A DNA stretch of 64,000 nucleotides. It comes from Blastobasis lacticolella. Its lineage: Eukaryota > Arthropoda > Insecta > Lepidoptera > Blastobasidae. Positions 22,748 through 37,700 of this stretch are shown here, in pieces. The notes below the pieces were generated by a model that was given only the letters and a program-made list of their open reading frames with translations, ran no database searches and had not been told where the DNA came from. The stretch lies in NCBI GenBank assembly GCA_905147135.1, contig LR990056.1, forward strand, positions 6,830,001 to 6,894,000, written 5' to 3'. A program made the translations under genes and the position numbers. Within the stretch, counting starts at the first letter, position 1. The number at the start of each line of letters is the position of its first letter.

Positions 22748-25700
22748 CTATCTGAAATGAAATATTTGAATCCTTATTAGGTATATAAAATATCAATCAA
22801 TGAACTAGTTAGTGGCTTGCGAACTTGCGAACACGCAAAGTCTGTCTGATCTGGATGGGTGGCCGTTTCGTACTTTGAGGCTAGTCAAACTTCAGTACCG
22901 TAACGTGTTCGCCACTCGTTAGCTGTGCATATAGCTGGCGAAGCGAGATTGACCAAGGTCTTCCGCTGGGGACCCTGAGAATGGTTGGAATAATCTCGAG
23001 AGACGATTAGGCACCCCGTAAGGGTCATCATCCCGGTTGCGCTCCCGCGTGACACGCGGAGGTCCGGGGTCCGCCTCTTCTTAGTCTATTTTGCTCGAGC
23101 TTCGGCATCCTTAGTGGTGAGTACGTGGGCATGAATATGACTCTTAGAGATTTCCAGCCAGAGACGGCCGGCCTCTCCTTCCCTTCTTGGGCCGGGAACC
23201 CCGTAAGGGTATATTATTAGTATTATTGCTAAATCGATTAAATCTTAATGTCATTGATGTGCTAGTATGCATTCATTCTCTACTATAATAATAATTTAAA
23301 ATAATCACTCACTTATAGAAACGTGTAGTTGCTGTTAGTGAACGAAGCGGGCATCCATTTTGATTGCGGCATAAAACGTGGCTGTGTCAATTTCCTGACA
23401 CTTGAACATGATGCGAACTTCCCTCAACACTTCGAGCAAAATGTGTGTTGGATACAACCTGGAGATCTGGTGATGTGCTGGACTCCTCTTGATTTGAACC
23501 TCAATAACCCTGGACACCCCTTCTCATACTCCTGTTGATTTTGTTTGAAATTCTACTGCGCTGCGTCGTCACTTCCAAGACACGGCGTAGGTTGTGGGGA
23601 TGGTAAAATTTTACACGAGTTCACTTGGTAAAAGCTAGATATGACGCAACACTTCTTGTTGGCTAGTATAATGCTTGGCAAAGATTGCATTGCCGGACGT
23701 TGGCAATGACGATATTTTCTTTTGTATAATATGACTACAATAGTAAAAGTAGTTGATTTGTTGTCAGGATACCTTTAGATGGCGAAAACGTCCAATACCC
23801 ATGGCAAAAATGATTTAAATACGTATTTTAATTGCAGTCGTCGTGAAACGTTACTCCGTGGTGGAGGTTATAGTGTGAAAGACCGCACACAATGTTACCG
23901 CGTGTTATGCTGACAAACCAAACGTGAACAGAAAAGAGGTCTCATGAGAAAATGCTTACGTATGTAGAATTCCTTTAATACAGTAGTAGTGAATAAAATA
24001 GTGGTAATCATACACACATGCACGTGCATATTGCTGATGGTCGATGTGACCTAGCGTCTCAGTTTACATATTAAGAATCGTAATTTTATTTAATGTTTAA
24101 ACTAATCGTTTCTATTGTAATGTATTTAATACTTTAGATATAAGTATAACTTTATACTGTAAGCGTATATCCATATAATCTAATCTCCCTACTAATCAAA
24201 CAAATCAAAAATTTGCCCCGTTTTCGTGTAGATACTTCCTGCGTGGAGCGACGGCAGCCTAATGGTTAAGGGGTCCGACTCGTACCCCGAGGTACCGAGT
24301 TCGAACTGCGGTGCCGCCAAGTACTTATCAATTACCCTTTTCTGAGTAATGTACACTAACCGATGCTCTTATGGTGAAGATAAATATGAAGGTGACTGAA
24401 TGTGTGACCATGATCCACTCGCGCGAGAGCACCACCAGAACATAAACGCCAAGCTGACCGATGACCACTTAAATGACTTTAATGTTTAGTTATCAGATCA
24501 CTTTATTCTGTATGGTGTCCAGCATAGCAATATACAGTTTAGCACCAACCCCAGTAACGGAACGGGTGACATAAATACAAAGCAAGTCATGACTTAGTCC
24601 AGGACTAAGACCACCTTGAAATTTCAAAATGTGACTCGGGGTCACGAATCTTATATTAAACTAGCTGACCCGGCAAACGTTGTTTTGCCATATAAATAAT
24701 TTCTTGTCTAAAAAATAAAATAAAAATTTAGGGGTGGACTACCCCTAACATTTAGGGGGATGAAAAATAGATGTTGGCCGATTCTCATAGATACCGGATA
24801 AGCACAAAATATTTCATCAAAATCGGTCAAGCCGTTTCGGAGGAGTATGGCAACGAAAACTGTGACACGAGAATTTTATATATTAGAAGATTTAAAGAAT
24901 ACGGCCCCTAGGAGCTTGACCTAGGGAAATCCAAGGTAAATACGTTCTTCCACAATGAGCAGTTTTCCAATAGGTATCTAAGGCATTCCTAACCACTCAC
25001 TAGATGGCGCCCCGACAATTTTGGTAATTGATAATCGCTTTAAATAGGGGCTAAGCAAACAGGATATAAACACTGGGTACGTTGTATTGGATAATATTAT
25101 ATTTGTCAATCGATTTCAACCATTTTAGAGGTTGTAATAATAATGGAACATAGTGCCAACTTCTATGAATATTTCTTTTTACACTTCGTTCAACCTTTAA
25201 CAGTTATGTTTATATTAATAAACACTTTATTTTCAAGTTTAGTATTACTTGGCTGCATGAAATCACTGCCACCATCATACAGATTTAAAGAAGATTACCA
25301 AAATTGTAGGAGCGCCATCTATTGATGCTTTTTAAACAAACTATCAATACCTACTGGAAAACTCCTCATTTAGTTTCTTGAGAGTCAAAAGCCGTTGACA
25401 ATGCCACGAATCTAAAAAGGTGCCGTACCAACAAGGAAACCACATACATATATCACACAATGAGGAAGTTTCCAAATTTTATATGCACCTAACGAGTGGC
25501 GAGCTCGTAGCAGTTTGTCTAGCCTCAAACTACGAAACGGTCACCCATCCTGTTCCCGAACATAGCGAGCATTGCTTAACCTCGGTTATCGGTTTCGCAA
25601 GGACGCTCTGCCACTAGATTAGTGCCGCTCTCCCAAAGTGTGATGCTTGTAAGTTTTACCATCTAGGCCATAGAGAAAAACTAGTTACATCTGAAACGCC

Positions 25701-28700
25701 TTTAAAATCACGTTTTATGTATGGAGACACCCCTTAATTTTTATTTAATGACGATTATTATTATTTGTTGTTATAGCGGCCATAATAAAACACATGGAAT
25801 GCTAAATAAATTGAAATTGAAATTGAAATTGAAAAATAACACACATTTTGTGTCAAGTAGTTCAAGTGTCTAGCTATTACGGTTCCGAAGATACAGTCAC
25901 TAAGAGTTTCAGTGTATGGGTAGCCCCATAGTGGCGGGCGGGATGGCGGCCTGGTGACGTCACAGCTAGATCGCGGCAGCAATCATTTCGCGAAAAAATA
26001 TGTAAACTTAAATATTGTATAACTCAGTCATTTATGGACGGATTTCAAAATTTGTTTCACTGGCTTGTTAGTTTTGATCTATAATTTAACACTATGTCAT
26101 TAAATAGGGCAATATCGATATTCGGAAACTTCCTCATTAAACGTTCGAGGTGTGGCTTCCAGCTTTACTTACTACTTTCTCGATAATGATCTACTTCTAG
26201 GATCTAAATGCTGGATGCGCGAAACTGATTACATTGCGCATACTCGCAAACAAATCTTGGTGCTGGAGGTATAACGGGTCTGTTGTATAGTAAAGATGTT
26301 AAAGAATGGGTTTAAAATTAAAATTAAAGAAAAAACGAATTAAGTTAGTAATACTGATTTGTTTATTTTCTTCACATAATGTTTTCTTATTATCTTAACT
26401 TTAAAAGAAATATCACATTAAATTGGAAGAACTAGTGAGTCTTACTTAGCCACTCTTTTTCGCGCACTGAAACAAAAAGAAAGTATCATATTAAATATTG
26501 AAACATATGCTTAGACAATTCACACAGCGCCATCTAGCCCCAAATTGAGCAAAGTTTGTGTAAGGGGTGCCAGAAAACTAATAAACTACTTGCATATTCT
26601 TTAAATACATAAGTTATTATACATACAACACCCAGTCCCGTAACCGAAATTAAAATTCATCGTTTAAAGAAGAACCAGGAGAATTTTTTTTATACACACA
26701 TCTCGCAAACGTATGGACCCCTGCCTATATGACCAATATCGTTGAGCGATATGTCATTGGAAAGGATTTTTCATTTTCACTTTTACTATGGAAACAACTA
26801 TCGAATCAATGTGGGAAAAAAGTTATGGACAATTAAAGTAAACTACATTTTGAACTGGAAAATTCAGCGTTTTTGCCCGACTGGGAATCGAACCCGAGAC
26901 CTCTGCGTGGCATGTAAACCAACTGAACTACTCAGGTCGTCGAACCCCTGAACACATCAACCTATCCAAACCCATCCAATCCCTGTAGACACGCATAGCA
27001 ATGTTAGTTCCTTATATTGGTTTTGGGTAGGTTAATGTTATTTATCTCCCTGTGATAGTACTATTGAATTTGCGTAAAATAATGTGAGTGTCTGTCAACG
27101 GATTAACAGAATTGAATGAACTTAGTGTACAATCCTAGGTCATAAAACACTTTTATCTCGGTACTACGTTCCTATAAAACAGTTTCTATAAGACGCCATT
27201 AAAAAGTTTAAACCTTTATTCAATTTCAATTTTATTTTGCTTTACATCCTCTTTTTTTTCTAATTCTTTTTTTTTAATTTTCACGAGAATTTTAATATAA
27301 TTGCAAAGAACACTACCAGTTACATTTGCAAAGTTTCAAGTATGTTATGCTCCTATTCGCTCTAATACCATTTGGTGGTTATAATGGTTATAGTGGTCGG
27401 CGTTGCAAGCCGAATTTCGACGAAAAACTGCAAATCTACTAGTGAGTTGTTAGTGAGTGCTCAAAAGGGGGTTGTGGTTGGAAAATTGTAAAGCAGAAAC
27501 TTTGGAGCTTTGAAAACAGAACTTTATTCGGACTAGATATGAAACAAAAATACTAAACGTCTCTGCCCCTGTGAGGTGATCCCTAGCGCGAGGGGCTCGA
27601 AGCAGGTCCTGTTTTTCTAACCACTATTACCTATCACCATCAGCGAAGATGAGTTCGATTGTATGGGAAAAGCTAGTTATTAGCTAATATAGAATTAGAA
27701 TAAGCTGTTCCACTCACAATTTGGTGCAGTCCACCTGCCTCACGTGGCGGTGGTAGTGCGAGCCGTGCACGAACTGCCGCCGGCAGATCTCGCAGCTGTA
27801 GCGTCGCTCGTTCGTGTGGTACCTACCGAAGAATAACAATAAATTTTTGAGGCTTCTCTGATAATCATACATACATAAATGTATAAATACATAAAACTCA
27901 CGCCTCTGTCCTACGGGTGGGATAGGCAGAGACTATGGACCGTCAGACTATGATTATCATCTTGGCGTCAATATCCCGGTTGTGCTCCGGAGAGTCCGGA
28001 GTCCGCCTTGATCGTGATCAAGGATTTGGCAGATCAGGTCAAATCTGACCAGCGACCGCCTATCTCCGATAGTATGCCGCCATCTTGATGCAATTGAGTA
28101 GGGACCAATCGCGGCAATTTCTACTCAATGAGGAGTTTTCCAATAGGTATCTAAAGCATTCCTAACCACTCACTAGATGGCGCCCCGACAATTTTGGTAA
28201 TTGACAATCGCTTGAAATAGGTTCTTAGCAAACAGGATATAAACACTGGGTACGTTGTATTGGATAATATTGTATTTGTCAATAGTTTTCAACCATTTTA
28301 GAGGTTGTAATAATAATGGAACATAGTGCTAACTTCTATAAATATTTATTTTTACACTTCGTTCAACCTTTAACAGTTATGTTTATATTAATAAACATTT
28401 TATTTTTAAGTTTAATATTAGTTGGCTGCATGAAATCACTGCCACCATCATACAGATTATAAAAAGATAACCAAAATTGTAGGAGCGCCATCTATTGATG
28501 CCTTTTGAAACCAACTATCTATACCTACTGGAAAACTCCTCATTGAATGAAGATGACGTCGTACTATCGGAGTTAGGCGGTGCGACCGTATATTGTATTA
28601 CGGTTACACATTCAGTCGTCTGAATGAGCAGGTTTCCTCACGATGTTTTCCCTCAGCATAACAAAGAAACTTACGAGACATCTAAACAAGCAATATTTTT

Positions 28701-31700
28701 ACAGCAACATGTGGCTACAATCTCACTTTGTCATTTTCACTGCGGCTGAGATGATAAAATACTTTGAACCACAACATAAGAGTTCTTCAAGAAATGTGTG
28801 AAAAGGTTTTTACAGAGTCGGCAATACTATTGCGGTATTGTAAACTATAGACAAGTTAACGTAAAGGTCGGCGCAATGTTGCGGCAAAGCGACTGAAGCG
28901 ACTAATTGAAAAGTTGTCAAGCTACTTAATTTGCACCACGGAGCGGATCGCAAACAATAATTATTTCTAACAACACAAATCGTACCGTTTGTGCAAATCC
29001 AGATCGCATTTCTTGTAGAACTTTTGCGTACATCCCTTGAAGTCGCAGGCGTGCGGCGTCAGCTTCTCGTGTTCACGCTCTATGTGGTTTTTCAACTGGA
29101 AATATAAATTTTAATATCACAAATATTGAGCAAAATAAATTGTGTAGACGCGCTCAATTTCATATAGGCTTTCAGTAATACACTCAGACTTAGGCGTTGT
29201 CCTAACTGGCAATGGTCTGCGACGGGCGGTTTAGAGGTCCCCTATTGGTATTGGCGACGTCCGGGGTACTACCGTTGCCAATTAGAACAGCACCTTACGG
29301 GTCTTTCTGTAAGGACTAGCCTCGTGGTTTACCTTACGTGGCAACATATTATCTAGCTAGATATACATAATATGATATGATATGATATGGTATGGTCTAC
29401 TGGTTGACTGGAAGATAAAGCGTTAATTCTTTAAGTCCGCCATATGTATTTTATGTGCAATAAAGTTTTATAAATAAATAAATAAAAACAAAATGCTTGG
29501 CGACAAGAAATTGATAAGCTAGATAATCAAACCCGTCCAGGTGGACTTCTCAGGTCATTCTAGCCAGATGAGTCGTGCGCACACGCGCCGATTTCGACCC
29601 AATTGTTGCGTCGGCCGCAGCGAAAGAGTTATTTTTTATGCTACTCCGTGACATGCGAGCAGACAGCCCACCTGATGGCAGACAAGCAGCACTCACCATC
29701 CACTTAGCCTCGTACTGCTTCCCGCATCGGCAGCGGTGGTGGGGCTTCGCCCTCGGGCGGTGCTCCCGCGCTATATGCTTGTTCAGTGTCGACCGATAGC
29801 TAAACCGCTGCCCGCACTCGGAGCATGAATGCCGTTGTAGGGACGGGTTGTGAGTGGCTGTGGGGCGGAGTCGTGTGTTAATTGGTCGTCGTTAAAAGCT
29901 GACCAGCAGCAGTACCGCCGATCTCCGATATCACGCCGCCATTTTGATGCAATTGAGTATGGACCAATCGCAGCAAGCCAGAGCCAGAGCTGTCTTGCTG
30001 CGGTTCGTTTAAACTCAATTGCATCAAAATGGCGTACAATCGAATATAGGCGGTACCACTGCAGCACCATATGAGGTCTGTCAAGGATTAGCTCTTGCTG
30101 TTGCAAGTAAGAAATGAGTTCTAAAAATTCCGCAAAAATTGTAGAGCAAGCTTTTCACCGAAGTCTTTTTATAAATAAACCTAGGCATAACTCACTTGGT
30201 GACTTAGCTATGAATGCTGAATCTCCCAACCTCATGCAGTCACCTAACGAAGAATGCGCAGTCGTGGAAACTGAGACGCCTATGGAGGAATGTACTGCTG
30301 TGGAAAATGAGCCGACCTACCCTGAAAATACTTGGAATGTTGTGTCCAGTAAAAAGAGACAACGTAGCAGTCCTGAACCGAATAGAATTGGCAAACAATC
30401 CAAAATAAACACCTACTGGTTGAGCCAGTCAGCTACCCAATCAGTACTAACTTCAAATAGTTTTGAAGGCCTCGAACAAGACGAAATGTCACAAAATACT
30501 GCACCTGAAGTCGAGAAACTTCATAAACCACCTCCTATTTTTGTGGATAAAGTGGGTACTATCCAGCCACTTATTAAATTGCTCGACGAACATGCTAAAG
30601 ATAACTATGTGATCAAAGTTCTACGGGACGACCAGGTCAAGATACAATCAAAAACTTCCGATGCATATACCACAATTGTCAAACAACTTGATTTAAAAGA
30701 AACTCAATTCTACACCTATAAACCTAAGCATAAGAGAAACTTTAAAGCTGTATTAAAAAACCTACATCACTCCACTAACATGGAGGATATTAAAGAATCA
30801 CTTGCACAGCTGGGCCACAAAGTAACTAATGTATGGAACGTTAAACAAAGAGAAACCAAAAAGCCCTTGTCTCTATTTTTCGTAGAATTACTCCCACAAG
30901 GAAATAACAAAAGTATTTACGAAATCAAAAACTTGTTACACTGTCGTGTCTCCTTCGAGCCTCCACGCCCTAAGCGCGAAATACCCCAGTGCACCAACTG
31001 CCAGCACTACGGACACACCAAATCATACTGTCGTCGTATCCCACGTTGCATAAAATGTGCTGGAAGTCACAAGTCATCTGAATGCGCCAGAAAGGATAGA
31101 TCTAACGATGTGAAATGTGCACTGTGCGAGGGTAATCATCCATCCAATTACAAAGGTTGCACCGTATACAAGGCCCTGCAAAAACGAATTCTTCCCAAGG
31201 GTATAGGAGCAACCCCGGCCCCATTAACTAAAATCACAACAGATGATGTTCCTGCGGTCGCTACTAACAAAATTAGTTATGATATTAGCTACGCTCAAAT
31301 AACGAATAACGGTAAGAAGACTCGTGAAGATTCTAATCCTACAACACCACCTATACCAACGAATCCTGGTAGCGAAGACATAAAGGACATGATGATGCTC
31401 ATGAAGGAAATGATGCAACAACAATCTACTCTTATCAATTTAATAATAACCCTCATGTCAAAACTGCAAAATTCAACTCCTTAAAAATTATAATATGGAA
31501 TGCTAATGGGCTGCCCCAATATACCCTAGAGGTGCAAAAATTTTTGGAAACACACAAAGTGGATATCATATTAATAGCCGAGACCCACTTCACGTCGAGA
31601 AGTTACTTTACAATACCTAACTATAAAGTATACCACACCATGCATCCAGACGGAAAGGCTGACGCGGGATCAGCATAGTAGTAAGAAATGACATAAAACA

Positions 31701-34700
31701 CCATCCTATCAAGTCTTACCAAAAAGAAGAAATTCAAGCTACTAACATAGTTATAGTAGATAAGCTCGGTGATATTACAATATCTGCTATCTACAGCCCC
31801 CCTAAACATAATTTGAAAGTCACAGACTACACAAACTTTTTTAAAACTCTTGGGTCCAGATTTATAGCTGGAGGCGACTACAATGCCAAAAATACCTATT
31901 GGGGTTCGCGCATTACCACAACGAAAGGACGACAGCTCTTACTTGCTACCCAAAGCTTGAATTTGAACACAATTTCCTGCGGATCTCCAACATATTGGCC
32001 AACGGATCGAAAAAAGAGTCCCGACTTAATAGATTTTTGTGTAGTGAAGGGCATATCCAGTGTGCACTTTGCCTGTCGACCTATGGCAGATCTTTCTTCG
32101 GATCATTCTCCTGTTGAAATTGTTTACAATAGAAACGTTATACCAACTGTACCACCGTGCAGACTGCACAATCACCGAACAGATTGGAATCTCTTTAGGT
32201 CTCTGGTGGCGAGTAACTTAGACACGACAGTTCCGCTTAAATCAGATAGCGACATCATTATAGCAGTTGAAAAATTCAATGAGTGCATTCAACAAACAAG
32301 TGAAATCTGCCATCAAACGCATTCACCTGAACAAGGCGCCTGGCTATGATCTGATTACGCCAGAAATATTAAAGAAAATACCATATGAAGGTTTACTATA
32401 TTTAACGCAACTGTTTAATGCTATCTTGTGGAGAGGATTTGTGCCTCCACAATGGAAAGTGGCACAAATCATCATGATACCCAAGCCTGGGAAACCACTA
32501 ACAGACAGAAAATCTTACCGACCAATCAGTCTACTACCCATTGTTTCCAAGCTCTTGGAAACACTGTTCCTACGAAGAATGATGCCACGGAACCATTGAG
32601 CAGGTGCACAGGCTTGTCGAGAATATCCACCTGGCTTTTGAAAATAAACAATACTGCTCGGCAGCGTTCTTAGATATATCACAGGCCTTTGATCGTGTTT
32701 GGCACGAGGGACTCCTATGCAAAATCAAGAAGAATCTGCCAACAAATTATTACCATTTCATTAGATCTTACCTCAAGGAACGTTACTACTTTGTCAAACA
32801 AGGTGAAAGTACGTCAGACTTGTATGACATACATGCAGGAGTTCCCCAAGGCAGTGTCATGGGCCCAGTACTCTACCTTCTGTATACCAGTGACTTGCCC
32901 ATTACGGAGGGTGTGGTGATTGGCACGTTCGCGGACGACACCGCTGCTCTGGCAGTCGACGATGATCCTAATGTTGCTTCAAGAAAACTACAAAAGAGTC
33001 TGGACAAGGTATCGGATTGGCTCAAAGACTGGAAAATCAAGGCAAACGAGACAAAATCAGTTCACGTGACATTTACTCTGCGCAGAAAAACATGCCCACC
33101 TGTAACATTGAACGAAGTTGTAGTACCCCAAGCTGTGGATGTTAAATACCTGGGCCTGTACCTAGATAGGCGTCTGACATGGCAGAAACATATTTTCACG
33201 AAGAGGAAAGCTCTTGGGCTGGAACTGAGAAAACTTTATTGGCTTATTGATAAGAAATCACCATTGACGCTACATAATAAACTTTTAGTATATAAGTGTA
33301 TATTAAAGCCAATATGGACTTATGGCATTATGCTCTGGGGAACAGCATCCAGTTCTAATGTGGAAATCCTGCAAAGATTCCAGTCGAAGGTTCTGCGGAT
33401 TCTAGTAAACGCACCCTGGTTTGTTACAAACGCCAGACTGCATCGTGACCTTATGGTACCGACTGCTAAAGAGGAGATCAAATCAAGAGCCCAAATGTAC
33501 TCAAAGCGCATTGAACATCACCCAAACAAATTGGCTTCTGGACTTATGTCGATCACATCGGACTTTAAAAGATTAAAACGAAAATCTCCAAGAGACCTAC
33601 TAATCTAGATATGCCAAGTGCTGAATGACAGAATGGAGGTGCTATTGGGCATCTACCTAGCAAGATCACCCTTCCACTCATAACAAACTGATAAATGTCG
33701 AAAAGAAAAAAAAAAGACAGATGGCAGTTGACATAAAAAAAAAAACCGCAATATGGCGGCACCTCATTTATTCCCGAGCTTTTGCAATTACAACAACCAC
33801 GAGAAGGCGCTGCTGCTACGTAAGGTCAAAATAAAGCCCTGTCATTGGCTGGAGCAGATTCGTAATTTAACTGCAGTTGTTTCTGTCCAATAGCACGATA
33901 TTTAAAGGGAATTTTAAATGGAGAAAGTGATATGGATGCTTGCTTACCTATGTGTGATCTAAAGTTATCCCTTTTGTTAAATACTTTATTACATTTACGA
34001 CAAACATAAAGGACTTGCTTCTTCTTCACTTTGATGATTTTACTGTCTTTATTATCAGATTTTAAAATATCTTTGGTGTCTATGGTATTAGGCAAGGGTT
34101 CTATTTTCACCACAATTGGCTCGACTTCAGTTAAATGTTCTATCACATCTGTTTCGCCTACAGTAGTTTCTTCTTTTTCTATTTTAGGTTTTATGCTATC
34201 ATCAACTAATTCTACCCCTATATTGAGCATGTCGGTAAGTTGTTCTGCGTCTATTTCACTATTTAAACTAATTATGAAGGTGTCATCATCTTCGGTAGAG
34301 ATGTATTGTACACTATTCTCCCCAATCAGCTGATTCAAATTCGCCGCCAAATTGGTGCTAGCTTCTAAATCGACATCACTTTCAAATATTGTTGCACATT
34401 CATTGACAGATACGGAGAGATTCTGCGTAGTTTCATTAGGCTTGTCTATAACTACTGTATCAGGAACATTTAACAATTCATCAGGCAAATGATCTGCTTT
34501 CACATGGTATAGCGCATTCATAATATCTTGGTCTAGACTCCTGTTGTATTCAAAATCGAACATAATCTCCTCATTTCTTTCATTGCCCGCATAGCTAGCT
34601 TCATTTGTATTAAATATTTGGCTAGTCTGGAAGTTTTCGAAATCTATATCATTGTAAAACAATTCATCATCTAATGTGTGCAATTGATTTATATCTTTCA

Positions 34701-37700
34701 AAAATTCTATGTGCATTAGGTTTTCATTTGTTTCACAAGGATCTTGGTGCACTTGGTTGACTTGATTGTTGTTATAGACATTTAAAATATCGTGTTGCGT
34801 CGGCATAGTCATGTAATCATCTTCAGCGGACAAAATGTCATCCACAATCTTGTCGACAGTGCCAGCAGGTTCTGCATTTATATTAATATGATCAGCCTTG
34901 TCTATGACATCTTTTTCCGGTGTTTGAACCGATACACCAGTGTTGGTATGTTGTCTGAAATAAAAATAGAGTTAGTTGGTAAGTGTTAGGCTTTGGGCAT
35001 ATTCTATTGCCAGTTCTAAAGGCGTTTGCTACAGGTAGTGTGAGTGCTGTTGCATTATTAATGTATACTTTGATTAACAGAAATCACAAATTACAAAATG
35101 GCCATTGAAATATCTTTTTCAATGGCCGACAACAGAATTTTTCTTGTAAGTAAACTCACTTTATCATTATTTATTATTTGTAGTTGTAATAAAGATAAAG
35201 TGAGGGTGACATTAACAGCCAGTGTGCGTAAGAACAGTAATAGAACTTCATAATTATCCCTTAGTACATGATAGGCCACTCTGGAGTGATACCCCTGGTA
35301 TTGCAATCATTCATAGGCTGCGGTAACTACTATCAGCTAGGCTATATGCATATTCACCATCTTTGTAATAAAAAGATACTCACCTTACACAGTGTTCTAA
35401 TAAAGCACTCTTGTACTGGAACGTCATACCACACACTTTACAGTAATTATCCCTGGTTGTCTTCTCCACCAACACATTGTCACTAATATTTTTCGCCAAA
35501 GTACAATTCTTAGCATGCCGTCTCATGGATGCTAGCTGTGGAATAATAATAACGACATTAATTTGCATGTTTTACTCAACATATAACCTCAACCACTGCA
35601 AGATTTAAGGCCGCTCCCTCCAAATGGGAGGTTATTGCCATAATCTCCACTCATGGCAGAGAGGTGGGAGATTGCAGTGTTATAAATATAACAATGGAAA
35701 ATGGCATTTTCCAGCCTACAGAGACTCTAGATATATTGCCTCGAAAACATAAGTCACCTCATACGACACCTGCGAGTGTAAAGGTGCTGGTGCTATTCTA
35801 GTGTGCCGGACCGCAGCATATAAGCTTACAGATAATTATTTAAATTACCTGTTTAAATCTATTCCCACATCCTGTACAGCAGAATGGTTTGTAGTTAGTG
35901 TGTGTGAGCATGTGCCGTCGCAGATTAGATTTGTCCTTAAAGTGCTGACTGCAGACATCGCATTTCTGTTTCTTCTCACCTGATAAGTGTAATTTTTTAT
36001 AAAAATATGAACACAAATGATAATCAGTATCAGAAAATGTTAGACATTATAAAATATATAATGTCTAATATATCTACTAGAGATGAAACGGATATCCGTT
36101 TACTATCTGGTATCCGATATCCGGCCGAATACCGGATAGTGCGTTAATATCCGCCCGGATACCGGATAGCAAAAAATGTATGAAAAGTAAATAAAAGTGA
36201 TTTGTACATCGGAAAAAAGTAATCTCAAAAATGATAAATATTAATCTCTGTTGGTACCTGTTGCTCATTTATTAGGTTGGCAAATAAAAGATTGCAAAAT
36301 TAATCTAAAGTAAATTATTATAAATTGGATTAAACTACTAATAGCTCCTACATTGAAAGATAGCAAGCGATTTCGTTTGTCATGACCTTATGAGAATTTT
36401 TTACTGCACTTTGATCTACGATGTTGTGAGCTTATGTGTAAGATCTATGGAACCGTCGTAGGTCGAAGGAATTGTTATGATCAAAGTAAAATTATTCACG
36501 TTGTACGAAGAGTTGAAATTATTGACTTGATCAGAGACTATGGCCTGCCGAATATCCAGCCGCCGGATATCCGGTTATCCGGTATCCGTCCAAACAACTA
36601 TCCGTTTCATCTCTAATTTCTACCACCTCTTTTTAGATCACAATATTTAAAATATTACTCACTGCCATGGGATTCCCTATGTTTTTTTAAATCAGATGGT
36701 TTGTGGAATGACTTTTCACAAAGTTCACATTTATGTGGCCTGCAATGAAAAACATTTATACTAATATAGGTATGATATAAAGCATAAAAATTGTGTATTT
36801 TATTGGAACAAAGTAATCTTCAAAACTACTAAACCAATTACAAAAACTCTAACATAAATAGGAAGCTACAGTTTTCCCAAGTGATATAGGTACTTTCTGT
36901 TCCGGAAATATAACAGAACCTGTAGGATAGCCACATTTTAGCAGAGTTTATAGATAGAGTTTGTAAGCATTGGACTGAACATGGATAAAAACCAGGGGGC
37001 ACAACTAGTTATCTATAATTTTGCCACCGCTAACTGTGACTTTATACAAATTTAACTTTCCTTTAGTCAACATTTAACTACAGCAGGCCTTATGCCTCCT
37101 CTACCTGTTCATGCTACATTTGCTGATCTATGAATTACAGCCAACTGCGTCTTTGCAAACTTGCATCTAACTTACAGTACCATTAACATATACCACATCC
37201 TTAATGGATAAAAGTAGTCTTGTATTTTATCTGTTGTTTATTTTCTCACTGACACCACCAGCATCAAAAGACGACCTTAGCTATACACTTCACACCTTAG
37301 CAAAACCTTAACTCATACTTTCTTACCTGTAGTCTAAGTGTTTCGCAAACAGATGTTGCTGCAGTCTCCAGAGTGCTTCAAAAGCCATTGGGCATTGCGG
37401 GCACCTCCACACTCTCTCCAAAGGCTTGTGAATGAGACTATGTTTCATCAACTGCTGCTTTGTTGAGAACTTCTGCTTTGGACACTTATCTGTAATAGGA
37501 AATGGGATTTCCGGAAACAAGTCTAATTGTAAAGAAAAACCCCACAGTAGAAATAAATTTGTACATTGACCAGTATGTACATGAATATTTCTTTTCAAAA
37601 ATTTGCAACAAACTGAATTTACAAATTTCTTTCTACTGAGTGTTTTTACTTTACTTAATTTAACTGTGTCCAAGCTTGTGCAAGGGAACCAAGGTCCCCC

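Noticed and set aside
26875..26940. Functional tRNA gene
   Set aside because: A and B boxes are present but the acceptor arms do not pair. SINE head is more likely.
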